From contig NSJX01000007.1 of the NCBI GenBank assembly GCA_002286715.1, positions 540,499-604,498 on the forward strand: 64,000 nt of DNA, read 5' to 3'. The position numbers and the translations under genes are program-made. Origin of the DNA: Dentipellis sp. KUC8613 (lineage: Eukaryota > Basidiomycota > Agaricomycetes > Russulales > Hericiaceae). Below the pieces are notes generated by a model. It searched no databases, was not told where the DNA came from, and worked only from the letters and a program-made list of their open reading frames with translations. Below, piece after piece: positions 1 through 12,251 of the stretch. Numbering within the stretch: the stretch's first letter is position 1; the number at the start of each line of letters is the position of its first letter.

Positions 1-567
1 GCGGAGGTATGTAGTTCATATATCAAAAGCCTGCTGTCGTTCTGACCATGATTTCAGGGCATAAATATGGGTATGATCTAGTGGTTTTATCCCTTGAACA
101 GATGCTGACTTGATCTTAGGCACGCGCTTCATGTGCACTGTCGAGAGGTTGGTGAAGAGGATTACCTTGGAGCAGTGGAGATTCTGATCTCTTCCGGCAG
201 TTCAATCCACCAGAACATCAAGGAGAAGATTGTGGCATCTACTGAACAGGACACGGTCCATATTTTCCGTACTTTGCACAATACGGCACGTGTATTCAAG
301 AACAAGGTCTCGCAAGAGGTTGTGGCTCTTGAGCGGCGGCCCGGTGGCGCGAAGTTCGAGGAGCTGCGTGACCTTGTGTCGGGGCAGCGGGGCCGACTCG
401 TGTATGAGAACGGAGACCCAGATTATGGAATTTGGTCAGCCGGAGTAACGTTGGGGCTCATCAACGACATACCGACATGCGAGGAGCTTGTCGCCAGGAT
501 GGAACGGGAAACGGAAGAGATTATTGAAGGGTTGGGGAAGCTGAGGACCAAGCAGGCGAAGCTGTGA
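1..567 (+). CDS. nitronate monooxygenase (2-nitropropane dioxygenase family), 3' part
   Basis: Oxidises alkyl nitronates using FMN; only the C-terminal part lies in the window. Exons read as 1-6, 120-147 and 201-567, with introns 7-119 (gtatgt...cttag) and 148-200 (gttggt...ggcag). Joined, they give the family's GTRF motif, then the SxIHQNIKEK segment, a TARVFKN segment, and a long C-terminal helix ending in IWSAG..LGLINDIPTCEELV, a hallmark of fungal nitronate monooxygenases. Residues needed for FMN phosphate binding (GTRF) are seen; the N-terminal barrel is off the left edge. The stop is at 565-567. The family call rests on these motifs; substrate is not predictable. Confidence 0.85.
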
Positions 568-774
568 TATCTTGATATTTACCTTTGTACAACATCTTGC
601 CAACATGATGAGATACGTCGAACAAAAAGGAGAAAGGTCGCGAAGATGAAACGCGGTCACGCGAAGAGAGAGGTCCACGTGACCGCGTTGCTGCCTCGTG
701 TTGTCCACGCAGTTGAACTTTTGATTCGATTCGCTGAGCGGTCCTTTGTCGCTTTTGTCCGTCTCGTCGCCACC

Positions 775-3700
775 ATGCAAGCCCTCGACACACCTTCGCC
801 TCCCGCCGCATCATCTCTCCAAGTACCCCAACGCATGTCACCACCAACTACCCCGCCCTATTCATCTATTTCTCCGATTTCGCGAAGAGCGACACCTTCG
901 GATGACTCTTCCTTCGAACTCTCCTTCGACTACGAATTGGACTCAGAAGGCCGCTATGTACGCGTATCGAAAGGCGGATCGAAGTCTAGCCAGTCCTCTC
1001 CACCCACGCCCATCGATCCTCCGGCACGACATTCTCCTCCGAAGGAGGATCTACTGGGACCCATATCACCAGGAGCTCGGGAATCTCCCCTCCGACGTCT
1101 TTCTCTGTCGCGCTCAGAAAGCCTCCCTGGTATCGTTCCGTCAAGCACCGATCAACCAGAATCCTCTGATTCTCTGACTACTGGCGCGACCGCGACCCAC
1201 GGCCTCTCCACCGCTCGCTCCTTCCAACGCGTCGCCTCGACACCCTCGGTAATGCTTCGCGGCGCCGGCCGGAACCTCGCGCAACCGCAGCGCGTCACTC
1301 TGCAGGAGTACAAGGAGATGGAGGAGAAGATTCGACATCAGGAGTTGATAGACGAAGCGAAGATGCGCGCAGCCGAGCGCGGGGCACAAGAGGAGAAGGA
1401 GAACCTCGACGGTGTGGACCATGCTCGCGAAGGACTGAGCGTCGTCACGAGCATGTCGCGTCGGCGTTCACCCCCTCGGTCCGCGCCCCCAGTCTCTGAC
1501 GCGTATTCCAGCCTTCTACCCCGCTCCTCGGTGACCGGTCATTCTATTGGATCTACGGCCTCGTCCAGCTCGAGACCGTTAGCAGACGTCGTGCCTATGC
1601 CCCAGCGTGCTTCGTCGCTTAGCCGACATCTCGCGCACGGTGTGAACCGCGCAGGCCGGATACTCACGAAAGCCGCTATCTTAAAAGGAATGAATAAGAT
1701 TGTTGAGGTCGAAACAGTCGCAGGCGGAGTCGACGGTAATGATCCTACTCCCCAGATAGATGTTAGGGCAGAAGAACCTGCGCTCCCCGAAGTCGCACCT
1801 ACCTCCAATGGTGCATCCTCACAAGCTGCAGGTTCATCACACCTCTTGTCCACTTCCACTGCCGGTCGCCCGCGACGGTCTGCTAGTTTGAGTGATGCAT
1901 CCGGTGGGTCTTCAGCTCTTCTTCACACTATGTTCCCTATCGTATTCATTTGCGTCGTTACTCGATATCCTCCGTGTTTCTCATACTCGCATTCTTTTAG
2001 GGCCTGAGGATCACTTTGCTGTGAATGGGCAGGCACACATGTCGTCGCAGAATTACGCATTCCAGCAAGCGAGGCCTGGAACCAGCCTTGGATTGACGTC
2101 AAGCCGCGCCAGGCGAGTTACCCTCGAGGAGAAAATGAGGCAGGACCGTGAACTGCGAGAAGGTTGGTTGACACCTTATACACGTGTTGCTGCAAATTTC
2201 TAACCCTTCCATGGATGCTCCAGACGACGCTCGACGACAGGCGGAAGAGGACGCGGAGGCAGAGCGTGAGCTTGCCGTCATCAGAGAACGCGTCTAACGA
2301 CTAACCTGTCGATATCATAGGACGCGCTGCAGCGATCGTTAATCCTCAGCTGCAAGTCTCCCAATCAGAGCGCTATCATTCACCGTCTCCTCCCAATGGC
2401 GCAGCTAGTACATATCTACGGCCCGTCCACGGGCACCAACGCAGAGATTCTGACACCATCCGTCGAATCGTCCCGCCCCCTCAAGCGCAACCCTCGCGTG
2501 CATCGTCGGACTCTCCCATCTCGAACGAACCTCCGCCATCCCGTCTGTCACCTTCGGGCCGGGGCTCGTCCGCAGCCCTCGCGAACGGCCAGGCCGCCAT
2601 CCGCCATCGACGGAGCCCTACAGCGCCTGAGGCACCCACAACCAGCGATTCGTTGGCACCTCCTCAGGGTGCTCCTGCCCTACAGACATGGGCCGCCGGT
2701 GATGGGAGGGGGTCGGGATTGGGGTTGGGATCGCAAGTAAACGGGAAGAGCTCGTCGTCTGGCCATGTGTCCTTGCCTCCTCCTCCCAGAGTCCAGCAGC
2801 AGCAACAACAACAACAACAACAACAAATGCAGATGGCTGTCTTTTCTAACGGGGAGAAACAGAATCGCACTATACTTGTGAGTCTTAGACAGGCGCCAAT
2901 TCGCTGACTTCGTACTGACGCAGCTTCGGGCTGTCTAGGTAAACAAGAAGGGCTACGCACGTCTTGACCTCATCGGCAAAGGAGGATCGTCGCGCGTGTT
3001 CCGCGTCATGGGCCCTGCGAACGAGATCTGTGCAATCAAGCGGGTCAACATGGAAAAGCTCGATGAGGAGACGATGAACGGCTACATGAACGAGATCTCC
3101 CTCTTGAAACGTCTCGAAGGCAACCACAGGATCATTAGGCTCTTCGACAGCGAGCTCAAAAATGGCTCTGGAGGCAGTAAAGGCTACCTGTTGTTGGTGA
3201 TGGAGTGCGGTGAAGTCGGTACGTCGTTTCGATTGATCGTGCGCGAAGTTGCTCAGTTCTGCGGCGCTAGATCTCGCCCGGATGTTAGCAGACCAACAGA
3301 AGGAGCCAATGAACATGGTGTGGATCGGGTATCACTGGCAGCAGGCGAGTTTGATTCTGCTGCTAATGTCAATTTAGTTTACTCACCTTCGAGGTAGATG
3401 TTGGAAGCTGTCCAAGTCATCCATGATGAGAAGATTGTACACTCTGATCTAAAACCCGCCAACTTCGTGCTGGTTAAAGGTCAATTAAAGCTTATCGACT
3501 TCGGGATTGCCAATGCCATCGCAAATGACACCACCAACATCCAAAGAGACCACCAGGTAGGTTTCTCTTCCGCCTTCATTCCATCTGTTTGTCTCCCGGA
3601 TTAACGAATTATTGTCGGCAGATTGGCACGCTTAACTACATGAGTCCGGAGGCGATCGAGTTACCTGACGGCATGCGTCGGCTGAAGGTCGGCCGAGCTA

Positions 3701-4344
3701 GTGACGTTTGGTCTCTGGGTTGCATCCTGTATCAAATGGTGTACGGCCAGCCTCCCTTCTATCGCCTTTCGCCTTTGCAAAAGGTGAGGGCGATCACCGA
3801 CCCCAACTACGTGATCGAGTTCCCCGAGTTCTCCGTTCCCATCGAGCCTATGGCGAAAGGGATGACGCAAAGCGACGGAGCGCCAGCACCGCCGAAGAAG
3901 CTCGACCATCTCAAACGGAGAGTACGGTCGGACGTCATTTCGTCGATGCGCAGCTGCTTGAACAGAGCACCGAAAGAGCGGTTGACGATCCCTGAGCTGC
4001 TGAACGATGACTGGCTCAATATGCGAGAGCGTAAGTCTGACTTCAGCTAGTCTCATGTCGAATGCTCATTGGTATCGTCTGTAGCTCCTGAGCCAAGAGC
4101 TAGAGATCTACTGCGGGCTGATGAGACTATCATCAATCCACATTACATGCATCAATTGCTACAGCATGGTATCAAGTCTGGGCTGAAAGGTCGGGACCCA
4201 GAGGCGAAGGATTTGTTCCAGGAAGCTCAGGTTTGTCACCCTCTACAGAGCCTGTTCTTCTGTCACGTACTAAACCCTGTGTCTTTTCCTAAACAGCGAT
4301 TGGTTGCGGAACTCAGAGAGGTGGATGCTTCAACAGTTGGATAA
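775..4344 (+). CDS. MPS1: MPS1/TTK dual-specificity spindle checkpoint kinase
   Basis: Kinetochore kinase that starts spindle-assembly-checkpoint signalling. Exons: 775-1903, 2001-2162, 2224-2265, 2321-2877, 2939-3218, 3271-3344, 3398-3556, 3622-4030, 4085-4230, 4297-4344 (phases agree; 1001 aa). The start at 775 has a good context (cgccaccATG). Residues 1-630 are disordered, Ser/Pro-rich, with a short coiled coil and an 11-Gln run. The kinase domain (about 631-905) has the glycine loop GKGGSSRVF, the MPS1-specific HSDLKPANF catalytic loop, the IDFGIAN magnesium loop, NYMSPEA and [13 protein letters not shown] short C-terminal tail follows. The sixth intron uses a GC donor. Only weak homology is expected in the N-terminal half. 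Confidence 0.93.
2794..2826 (+). repeat. CAG/CAA repeat encoding 11 Gln in MPS1
   Basis: Three CAG followed by eight CAA codons, in frame, in the disordered N-terminal half of the MPS1-like kinase just before the kinase domain. Likely length-variable between strains (inference). Confidence 0.95.
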
Positions 4345-5226
4345 AACTATACCTTACGTTTTATTGACTTATCCTTAAGGAATCGTACTCTCAGAGACCC
4401 CCTGAACCCTCGGATTCATCGGATCCCTAGATCACCCTCGTTCTTCATTCGCATACGCTCGCCCTATTGCCATTGACTCCCACGCCCATTGTTCCACTAT
4501 GCCCGCACACGCTTTGTATCTTTACAGTCACAAGCTCTCCCTAGGCCACCACGCTCCCCGAACACTCACATCCCGCAGATTACGTCGCTTGGACGCTCTC
4601 CCTTTCCCCTCCATTCGCATAGGCATCCATGCCCGATCCCACCGCCCCTCCTTCCCCGTTACGATTACGATTCCCCTCCCACTCCCAATCCCCATTCTGG
4701 TCCCCCGTTATGTTTGTCCTTGCTGTCATTTGCTGGATGTCGATTGCTGTCAACGCATGTCTCACAAAGTTTTGCATACTAGCATACGCCATCTTCCCCT
4801 TATTTTCCTTGGCCCGTTGCTCATCACGCATTTATAATATATTTTGCAGTCTCATATCTGTGTCTGAGCTTTTCGCGTGAAGACGATGCACGACGGTGAG
4901 CAGAATGTGCCTACGCACACGTTGATGAGTGGTCTGGATATATAAAAACGGTTAAGATACAGGTATCAACTTCTACTTACTCCCCTCGCTTGTCTTCTCG
5001 CCCATCCGAATCCCAATACCCAATAACAAAGTAAGACTACACTAAGGTTGAGCTTAAGTATACTAACTAATCAACAACAACCAGATACGCGAGATCTACA
5101 ACAACAGGGCAGGAGGGACAAACAGACAACAGCTGCCGAGAATTACCAGTTACCGCTGGGTGCGCGTAAGGTAGTACAGTCTACATCTGGGCGTCAGGGT
5201 CCAGTGTTCGTGTTCGTGTTTAGATA
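4345..5226. other. convergent intergenic region, no gene recognised
   Basis: Lies between the 3' ends of MPS1 (+) and ATG26 (-). The first 500 bases are C/T-rich on the + strand (Pro/Ser/Leu-type spurious frames); a TATA-like atatataaaa sits near 4939. No frame resembles a known protein and I support no gene here. Confidence 0.6.
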
Positions 5227-8200
5227 TCAGGTTATGGTCGTGCGGTCCCGGCCGGCACGTGGCAGATAGGTATAGATGGCTTGGATGGCGGTCTGCACGC
5301 CGTCCTCCTGCTATGGTAGTTAGCAAAAGGCGTGGGCGCAGGTGGAAGGATACATACCCGTCGGATGCGCTCGCCGACGCTGGCAGCTTTCTCCTTCATG
5401 ATCCTGTAAGGATGGTCAGGCCTGAGATGCATAGTCATACAGCGGGCAGACATACCGGTCAGTGGTGGCTTTTGTTAGTGCGTCGGCGACCTCATTGACG
5501 CGCAGACTCGACACTCTCAGGCCAGCCTGTGTAAAAAAGTCGGCATCAGCACGAGTCATCAGCAATAGTTGTTGCTCTGGCCACGTACACCGAGCCGCTG
5601 CACCCGCGATGCCCAGAAGTACTGGTCTCCGAACCAAGGTCGGATTAGGGTAGGGATGCCAGCTGTCGAAAGAAAAGTAAGTAAGCGAACGAGCAGGAAA
5701 AATATGGCGGTTGAGCTGTACCTCTCAGACTTGCGCCGGTAGTGCCCGCGCCACCATGGTGAAGTGCAGCGTCGATCTTCGTGAAAAGCCAGCTTCGAGC
5801 ACGGAGTCAGTCAGGATGAACCGGCTGAAACAGTATGGGACGTACTCGTGAGGGACTTTGCTCAGCTAGCGACGAGAAAGACAGTGGGTCAGAAATTGCA
5901 CCGATGCTGCTGAGAAAGTAGAAGTACCGAATAACACTCTTCAGGGAAGACGACCTCCTCTTCCGTGTCCTTCGCCATTCTCGCGGACCAGCCTTTCGAG
6001 ATGATAGCTCGTACACCGCCTTTGCAATCATATCAGCAACCGCCTGGAACCATATGATTTTCCGAGATCGACATACTCTTCTGCACAGCCTGGATAATGT
6101 TCTTCGTGACCTGCGTCGGGTTCGGCACGACGATGCTCCCGAAACCGATGTACACGATCGGTTTCTCGTCCTTGCGCGCTTTGTCCATCCAAGCAATGAG
6201 TGTCTCGGGCGGTGTCCAGTCGGGGTCGGGGTTATCGAGGAACCAGCTGTTCAATGGGATGAGCATTTGTAAGATGACCGAGTATTGGAGCTGCTTACTA
6301 TCCGGAAATCGTGGTAGCATCTCCCCAATCCAGAGGCTTGGGTACGACTGCCTATTTGATTTGTTCAGTCGTGCACAGAAGAAGAGCCTGAGTTGGACAC
6401 ATACCGGAGAGAAGTTGTAGATGAAGGGGATTTTAGATTGCGCAAGATGGCCCATGTCCGTCGCTGCGATGTGCAGTGTGTGCTTTCGCCACCTGTTAAT
6501 TTGCCCTGACGTCGCTGTCCACATCACATTGTCGAACAATACGTATCTATTTCGACAATCAGGCTTGAACCTCGAGACACTTGGCAGGAAAGTGCAGAAT
6601 ACTTACGACGTAGCGTTGAACGTTGGTGACTCTACTGGCGGGCTAAGGAAGGCGTGAGGGAAATCGCGGGTCCTGTGAACGACACTAATTAGCACGTGTA
6701 GCGGATACGGGGCGAGAGAGCTTACTTGGACCACGGCATTGTGAACGTCCGGAAATACGGAATATCTAGCCATCGTTGAGCATGTACTTCCAAAATACCA
6801 TAAAATGGCCAACTCACGCAAGGCCTCGGCAATATGGACACCTGCCATTGCCGACGGGCTCTCGAGCAGCACATCCGCATCTTTGCAACACTCCCAGGCA
6901 TCCACCAGCACTACAAGGGCGCGAAAGTCGTCAGCACATGCGTCCCCATCATTCGTTGCGCTCAAAGTACGCACGTTCATCGAGCCACGTTCGGAACTAG
7001 CAGCACGTCAGACGCACGGCGCATCAAGAACACAGATGTAGACTCACATGCCCCAGACTCTCCTTGAAAAATTGCGGCGAGAACATCTACCGCGCCCCAA
7101 GCTCAAATTAGCGTCCAAGACCAGACACTCGAAACCCGAGACCAAACCCACCTTATTCTCCACACTCAATTTCATCAGCGCGCCCGGATCGCCGCCCGCC
7201 GTCCGATGCCCGATCCCAAAGCCGACGACCCACTCCTTGTATTCCTCATGCGTGACAATCGTCACGCGGTGGCCCTCCTTCATGAGCCCCAGCCCCAGCG
7301 CGATGTACGGCTGCACGTCGCCGCGCGAGCCGATGGTGAGGCACACGAAGTGCATCGGGGGCACCTTGAGGCGCGTGAGCAGCTCCGAGTCGGGGATGTT
7401 GATCGCCTTGGGGAGGAACGTCTTGAGCGCGTACGGGATCGGCGGGAGCGTGACGCCGCGGAGGAGTCCGCGGCTCAAGCGCGAGGTCGACGAGGCCGCG
7501 GAGGAGGTCACGGCGCTGTCGACGGTGATGCCGCGTTGCGGGACCTGGATGGGCGTCTGCACGCCGCTGCGCGAGCCGGGCGACGACGCGGCGGTGGTCG
7601 GTACCACGGAGATTGGCGTCGTCGCTGGCGAGGTGTACAGCGTGCGGCGCTCGCGGTCGCGCGCGAGGTTTAGCGAGATGCGGGTGAGCATGTCGTCGCG
7701 GGTAGCCTCGCTTCGGAAGATGAAGCGCATGTCCGGGTAGCCCTGCACGGTGAGCGCAACGCCGTAGTCGCCCAGGATGCGGTGCGTCTGGTATGGCGTC
7801 GCGTCTTTGATGAGTGAAAGCGGCAGGCGGTACTTGACGTCATGCGACGCAGTGAGGGCTTTCGACCAGAAACCGACGGAGTCAGCACTGAGTGCGATGT
7901 AGCCAGTGTAGCAGGCCAGCAGGCGGTGCACACTCGCTTTAGAAACTAGCATAATGGAACACGGTCAAACGGTTAGACTGGATGCATGGTGTGACGTGTA
8001 TCGACGTACCCCAAAACTCGTTTGTTTGCTCCATAGCGAGTGCCTTAGCCGTGTCCCTCTTGAGTCGCTCATATTGCCGCTTCGCCTCCTGCTCCCTGCT
8101 CTTCCTGCAGAAATAGCCGATACCGACCGACGTCTTCACCTTCTCCTGTACGGGAGAAGGCTCCTCCTGCCCTTCGACTTCGGCCGTCTCTTCCTCGTCG

Positions 8201-9921
8201 AACCACGCAGGCTCTAGCCCAATATACACTCTCGACCCTTGCCACCGCTCTTCGTACGTCGCATCGTCCGACACGCGCGCCTTGGCAATATCAACATGTT
8301 CGTTGAACTTCTCCCAGACCGGGCTGTACTGCATGATAGACAGCTGCAGCACCTGGCGTGCGGGCGCATGCTCAATCGACGCAGGCCCCGGTTCTGGACT
8401 CGAATCGCGGCTCTTAAGACCATATCGTCGAGGCGACCACGAGCGCGGGGCGTTTATTGGCGACCCCTCGATGTCGGGCCCGAGAGAAAGCAGGTCCTCT
8501 GGACGCGCGGAGAGCGTGTCGATGGCGATGCTGAGCATGGACGCGAAGGAGAAGCAGGTTTTCGTCTCGGCGTGTTCGATGCGGTGGAGGGGTATGTGGA
8601 TGCGGATGGTATCGTCTTCGTCTGCGGAGACTGCGGTTTCTGATGAAGGGGTGGAGGGGATGGACGAGTTGCGGGAAATTGAACGCGAGCGCGAACGCAG
8701 GGCAGAATTACGGCTGCGACGGTTGAGGTATATCGCACCTAGTGGATATATGCGTCTGAATAGCTGGTATATGCGCGTCGTTAAATGACTACTTACCGTT
8801 CAGCTCGCGTCGCCATTCTCGCGCAGACTCTTCCGTGTCGAACTCAACGTCCGTATCCGCAATATCTGCGAGGCCATTGAAGATGACACGGGCGTGCTTC
8901 GGCCGTTTTGTATCCATCGGGACAATCTCTTTTATTGAGGAGACTGCATACACGCGCATTTAGTCAGTGCGACGTGCGTAAAAAGATGGGACGCACGGAG
9001 AAGGCTCCGTATGGGCCTGATACGGTCCTCGTCGCGACTTGACGCATAGCTGCTGAGCATGTCGCGCGAAAGCTCGAGCCAAACGCGTCGTTTGCGATGA
9101 AGGCCGGTTCGGTGAATCATAACGGCTCCTGACTTCAGGATTTCCGTCGATGCGGAGGGTTGGGCGGAATTGAGTGATGCATGGAACGTAAGGCGGTGGG
9201 TAGTGACGTGAATTACACCCTACGCGCAAGAAATTAAGAAAAGCGCGCAGAAACCGTGATGAACACGCACGATGATAACCACATCCTGGATAAGCGCGCC
9301 GTCCGCCTCGAGGAGCAGCGTTTCTTCCCCTGGCTCTCCGAGCGCCCCGAACTCTTCATTCAGAAGCGAAACAATCTCATCTGGCTCCATCTTCTCGTCC
9401 ACAGTGCTCATCCGCGTCGGACTCCGATTTCGGGACGGGCTTGTCGGCCACACGGCGTCGACAGGGGATCTGACGGCCTCAGCGGTGGAACTATCGTGGG
9501 TGCTCGAGCTTGTGTCAGTGCTGTCAGTCTCGTCGAGCTCGTCCGAGTCGGGTTCGTCAGAAAGCATGCCGTCGCCTCCGGGCATCCAGTTGCCCACGGT
9601 GAGCTGTGCAAGCCTGCTGGACACTACGCGTTCCGCGGGGTCGAGGTCTTTGCCCACGAGTTGGACAAAGCCAGAGAGCGACGGTCGCTTCTCCGGGAAG
9701 GACATGGAAGGGATAAAGTCCGGGCCATATTGAGCAGCCTCTGTTGCAAAGTCGGGGGAAAGGACGCCTGCACGGATGTAGTCTGGAGAGTCCTTGATTA
9801 TCTGCTGGTACATGGAGGCGTCGTCGAAAATGCCGGAGAGGCCAGGGACGTCGAGACGACGGGGAGGCTGAGAGCCGTCTGCGTCCTGCGAGACGTCGTC
9901 AGCGGAGGTCATGGCTTGCAT
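5227..9921 (-). CDS. ATG26: sterol 3-beta-glucosyltransferase (ATG26 type)
   Basis: Transfers glucose from UDP-glucose to ergosterol; ATG26 proteins act at membranes and in some fungi in pexophagy. Twenty exons: 9921-9271, 9219-8997, 8943-8797, 8738-8010, 7945-7152, 7086-7048, 6996-6975, 6910-6818, 6765-6726, 6672-6607, 6546-6405, 6351-6299, 6246-6077, 6019-5928, 5865-5846, 5792-5722, 5662-5589, 5526-5456, 5403-5358, 5310-5227; all phases agree (1208 aa, close to yeast Atg26). Order: disordered acidic N-terminus (1-217), GRAM/PH region (about 218-340, with [11 protein letters not shown]), second GRAM (about 585-680), glycosyltransferase (about 780-1195) with [34 protein letters not shown] and RPWFGDQ. 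Two exons are only 22 and 20 nt. ATG at 9921 was chosen; ATG at 9912 is also possible. Confidence 0.94.
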
Positions 9922-12251
9922 GTGGAGTGCACGGGCGGTTGGAGATAGCAAAACGTTAGCAGCATAGCCGACTCAATCGCTACGGTATATGTACTCTTCA
10001 GCCCAAAACTAGCTCAGGCGTCCGCGTCGGCTGCTGCGTCATCACTCGGCTGTCATCATTGCCCACTTTTTGTCCCGTTCTCAATAGTGGATCACGGTCC
10101 GCTGTTTTCTTGTTTTTCGGGGCTTTTTCTTAGGTCCATGTGAGTGGGTTCGGTCGTGCATTCAGCAGCAGTCGTGCTCTGCACCCTATACCACCCGCAA
10201 GATTTATCAGAGATAACACGCGAGAATCCATGCATCCGCAGTGCATGCTCTAGCATGTGCCTGTACCTCGGCAACGCTGACGCAAGTCAGTCACGTACAA
10301 ATCCAATTGTACACAATTGTCCGCCATTTTCGCTCCCCGGATTTCTGATTGAATTCCCCATTCACATATCCTCCAAAACTTCCTTATTTTTGTCTGAACT
10401 GATAGTGCCAAGACCATGCCAAGAAGTCGCGCCGTTGGGATAGATGCCGCCGCCGGGAACCGACTGTGGACGTTACGCGTGGCGATGGACGTACGCGTCC
10501 CACTGGCTGCCTCCGCGTCGTCCAATCCCAATGGTCGGCACATGCACACTTGCATCTCCCACAAGCTTCATGCTTCCAGCGCGCAGCATTCCGGAAGTGG
10601 GTGAACACTCGATCAAGTACTACGGCCCGTCTCTTTCTCGCCCTCTTGCTTTCGGAGATGCCTTTGCCACCTGCCCACTGGAGTCGTCGTACGTACGTGT
10701 TTGCTCTGCGAGCTACCGCATCTCCCCGTTATTCTTAGCCGCAATTTCAATGATGTCGACCGTTATCCTCCGCCCATTCATTATCTCAATCCGGCGCCGC
10801 GGGCCCGACAATGCTATCCACAATGACAACTGGTGGCGCAAACCACGCTCTACCATGCTTCCGTCGCCCTCCGCCTGCGGTTGTATTCGGCCCCCGTCGC
10901 ATTCCTTGTCTACCACTGGAGAATGTTCTTGCATGCAGGTGACTGATGAGTGTAACTGCAGGTAGGCAGCATGCATACGGCAAGCGCCGGTGCTATAAAC
11001 ACGCGCTGCGAGCTATCGGATTCGTTGTCCACCTTGAAAACAGGTTACAGACTCGAGGGGCGCTCGCGGCAATCATGAGCGATTTCTCCTCGCTGGCGCT
11101 GAGCATCTACTGAGCGCCGAAACAGCAGTCGATTTCTCGGCATACCTGCGCCAAAATCCACCCATGCTCTAGTCCGTATTGTGTTCATTTGACATCTGTA
11201 CTCCCAGGGCTCAATTCTTGACCACGGTGGGCTCTATTCAGTACCGACGACAGTCAGTACTCAGCACCGCATACCTGCCATTGTGATAAGATCTTATGGT
11301 GTTGACGTGCTGATATGCAGAAGGTTCTAGGACTCGAAGCCCCAGTATATACTGCCTCGACCTGCCACGAACAGCACAGCATCAGGACGAAGGACTGTAA
11401 ATCACCTTCCGAAGGTTCAGATGAACATTTTCATCTGGCCACCCAGATAAAGGCGGATCAGGTACGTACGGTGCCCTGCTGGATAACCTGGCCAGACACG
11501 GTGCCGCAGCGAGAAATTGTGGTGCCCACGAATGCCCACGCCCACAAAGAAGGCCCCCGCTCTCGCCGCACGAAGTCGCTTCCTTCTGCAATGGGAGGTG
11601 GACTGAGTGCTTGCTGCCTGCGACAATCTCACGTCGGCCGCGATCATGATTCATCACTGCATCGCGACATCTGCATCAGCTCCTGTCGCAGCCTTGTCGA
11701 ATCAAACGAGTTCTCATCTGCGAAACACATGGATCAGGTGATGGCCCTACCTTGACGGCGTCCGTACAAACAGGGTCTGTTGGATATGCTTTGAGAAGGG
11801 CTCTTAGGATGGTGCAGTGTATACACTGCTCTTCTGCGAGAAGGGAAGGGGACGGGACGCCAGTAGAAGAACGACGAGGGGTGGAGTGGGAGCCTCGGCA
11901 GAGACTAGATTGACGGCGCATGTACAATTGGAGATAACCAGGCGTTTCGATGGCAGGTCAGGAACTTGATACCTATGGACGGAGCAAAAGTAGAGATAAA
12001 ATGGCTAGAAAAATGTGACGTGCTCGCACAGGAGAAGCCAGGGTAGGCAAAACGACGGCCGGCGAGCGGCGGGCGACGCGTGGGACGGCGGAGGAGTGTT
12101 GCAGTTTGCGGATTGCGGGGACGCGGCGGAGGCAGTACTCGGATATAGCGACGGCGCTCTGCACGAGCATCACACATCAGATGCACCCTTCGTCCCCCTC
12201 TTATTGGCCTCACTCGGCTTTCCTGTCTCCCAGCTGAAGTCTGTCCCCACC
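9922..12251. other. long intergenic region, no gene recognised
   Basis: Divergent region between ATG26 (-) and the membrane-protein gene (+), so it should hold both promoters. Several short frames occur on both strands but none shows a domain, a consistent intron pattern or a recognisable protein. A palindromic GTACGTACGT-type stretch occurs at 10688-10698. A TATA-like tatatac is at 11347. I report no gene. Confidence 0.55.

Noticed and set aside
646..774. Upstream in-frame extension of MPS1
   Set aside because: The ATG at 775 has a much better context and the extension is unlike coding sequence of the family.
4489..4880. Overlapping frames in the MPS1/ATG26 convergent gap, one with hydrophobic stretches
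   Set aside because: C/T-rich low-complexity DNA produces spurious Pro/Ser/Leu frames; no start context or homology.
7048..7740. 230-codon + strand frame
   Set aside because: Antisense to the largest ATG26 exon; the minus strand carries the GRAM and glycosyltransferase motifs.
11315..11755. 146-codon + frame in the 9.9-12.2 kb gap
   Set aside because: No similarity to a known family, no intron pattern, average composition.
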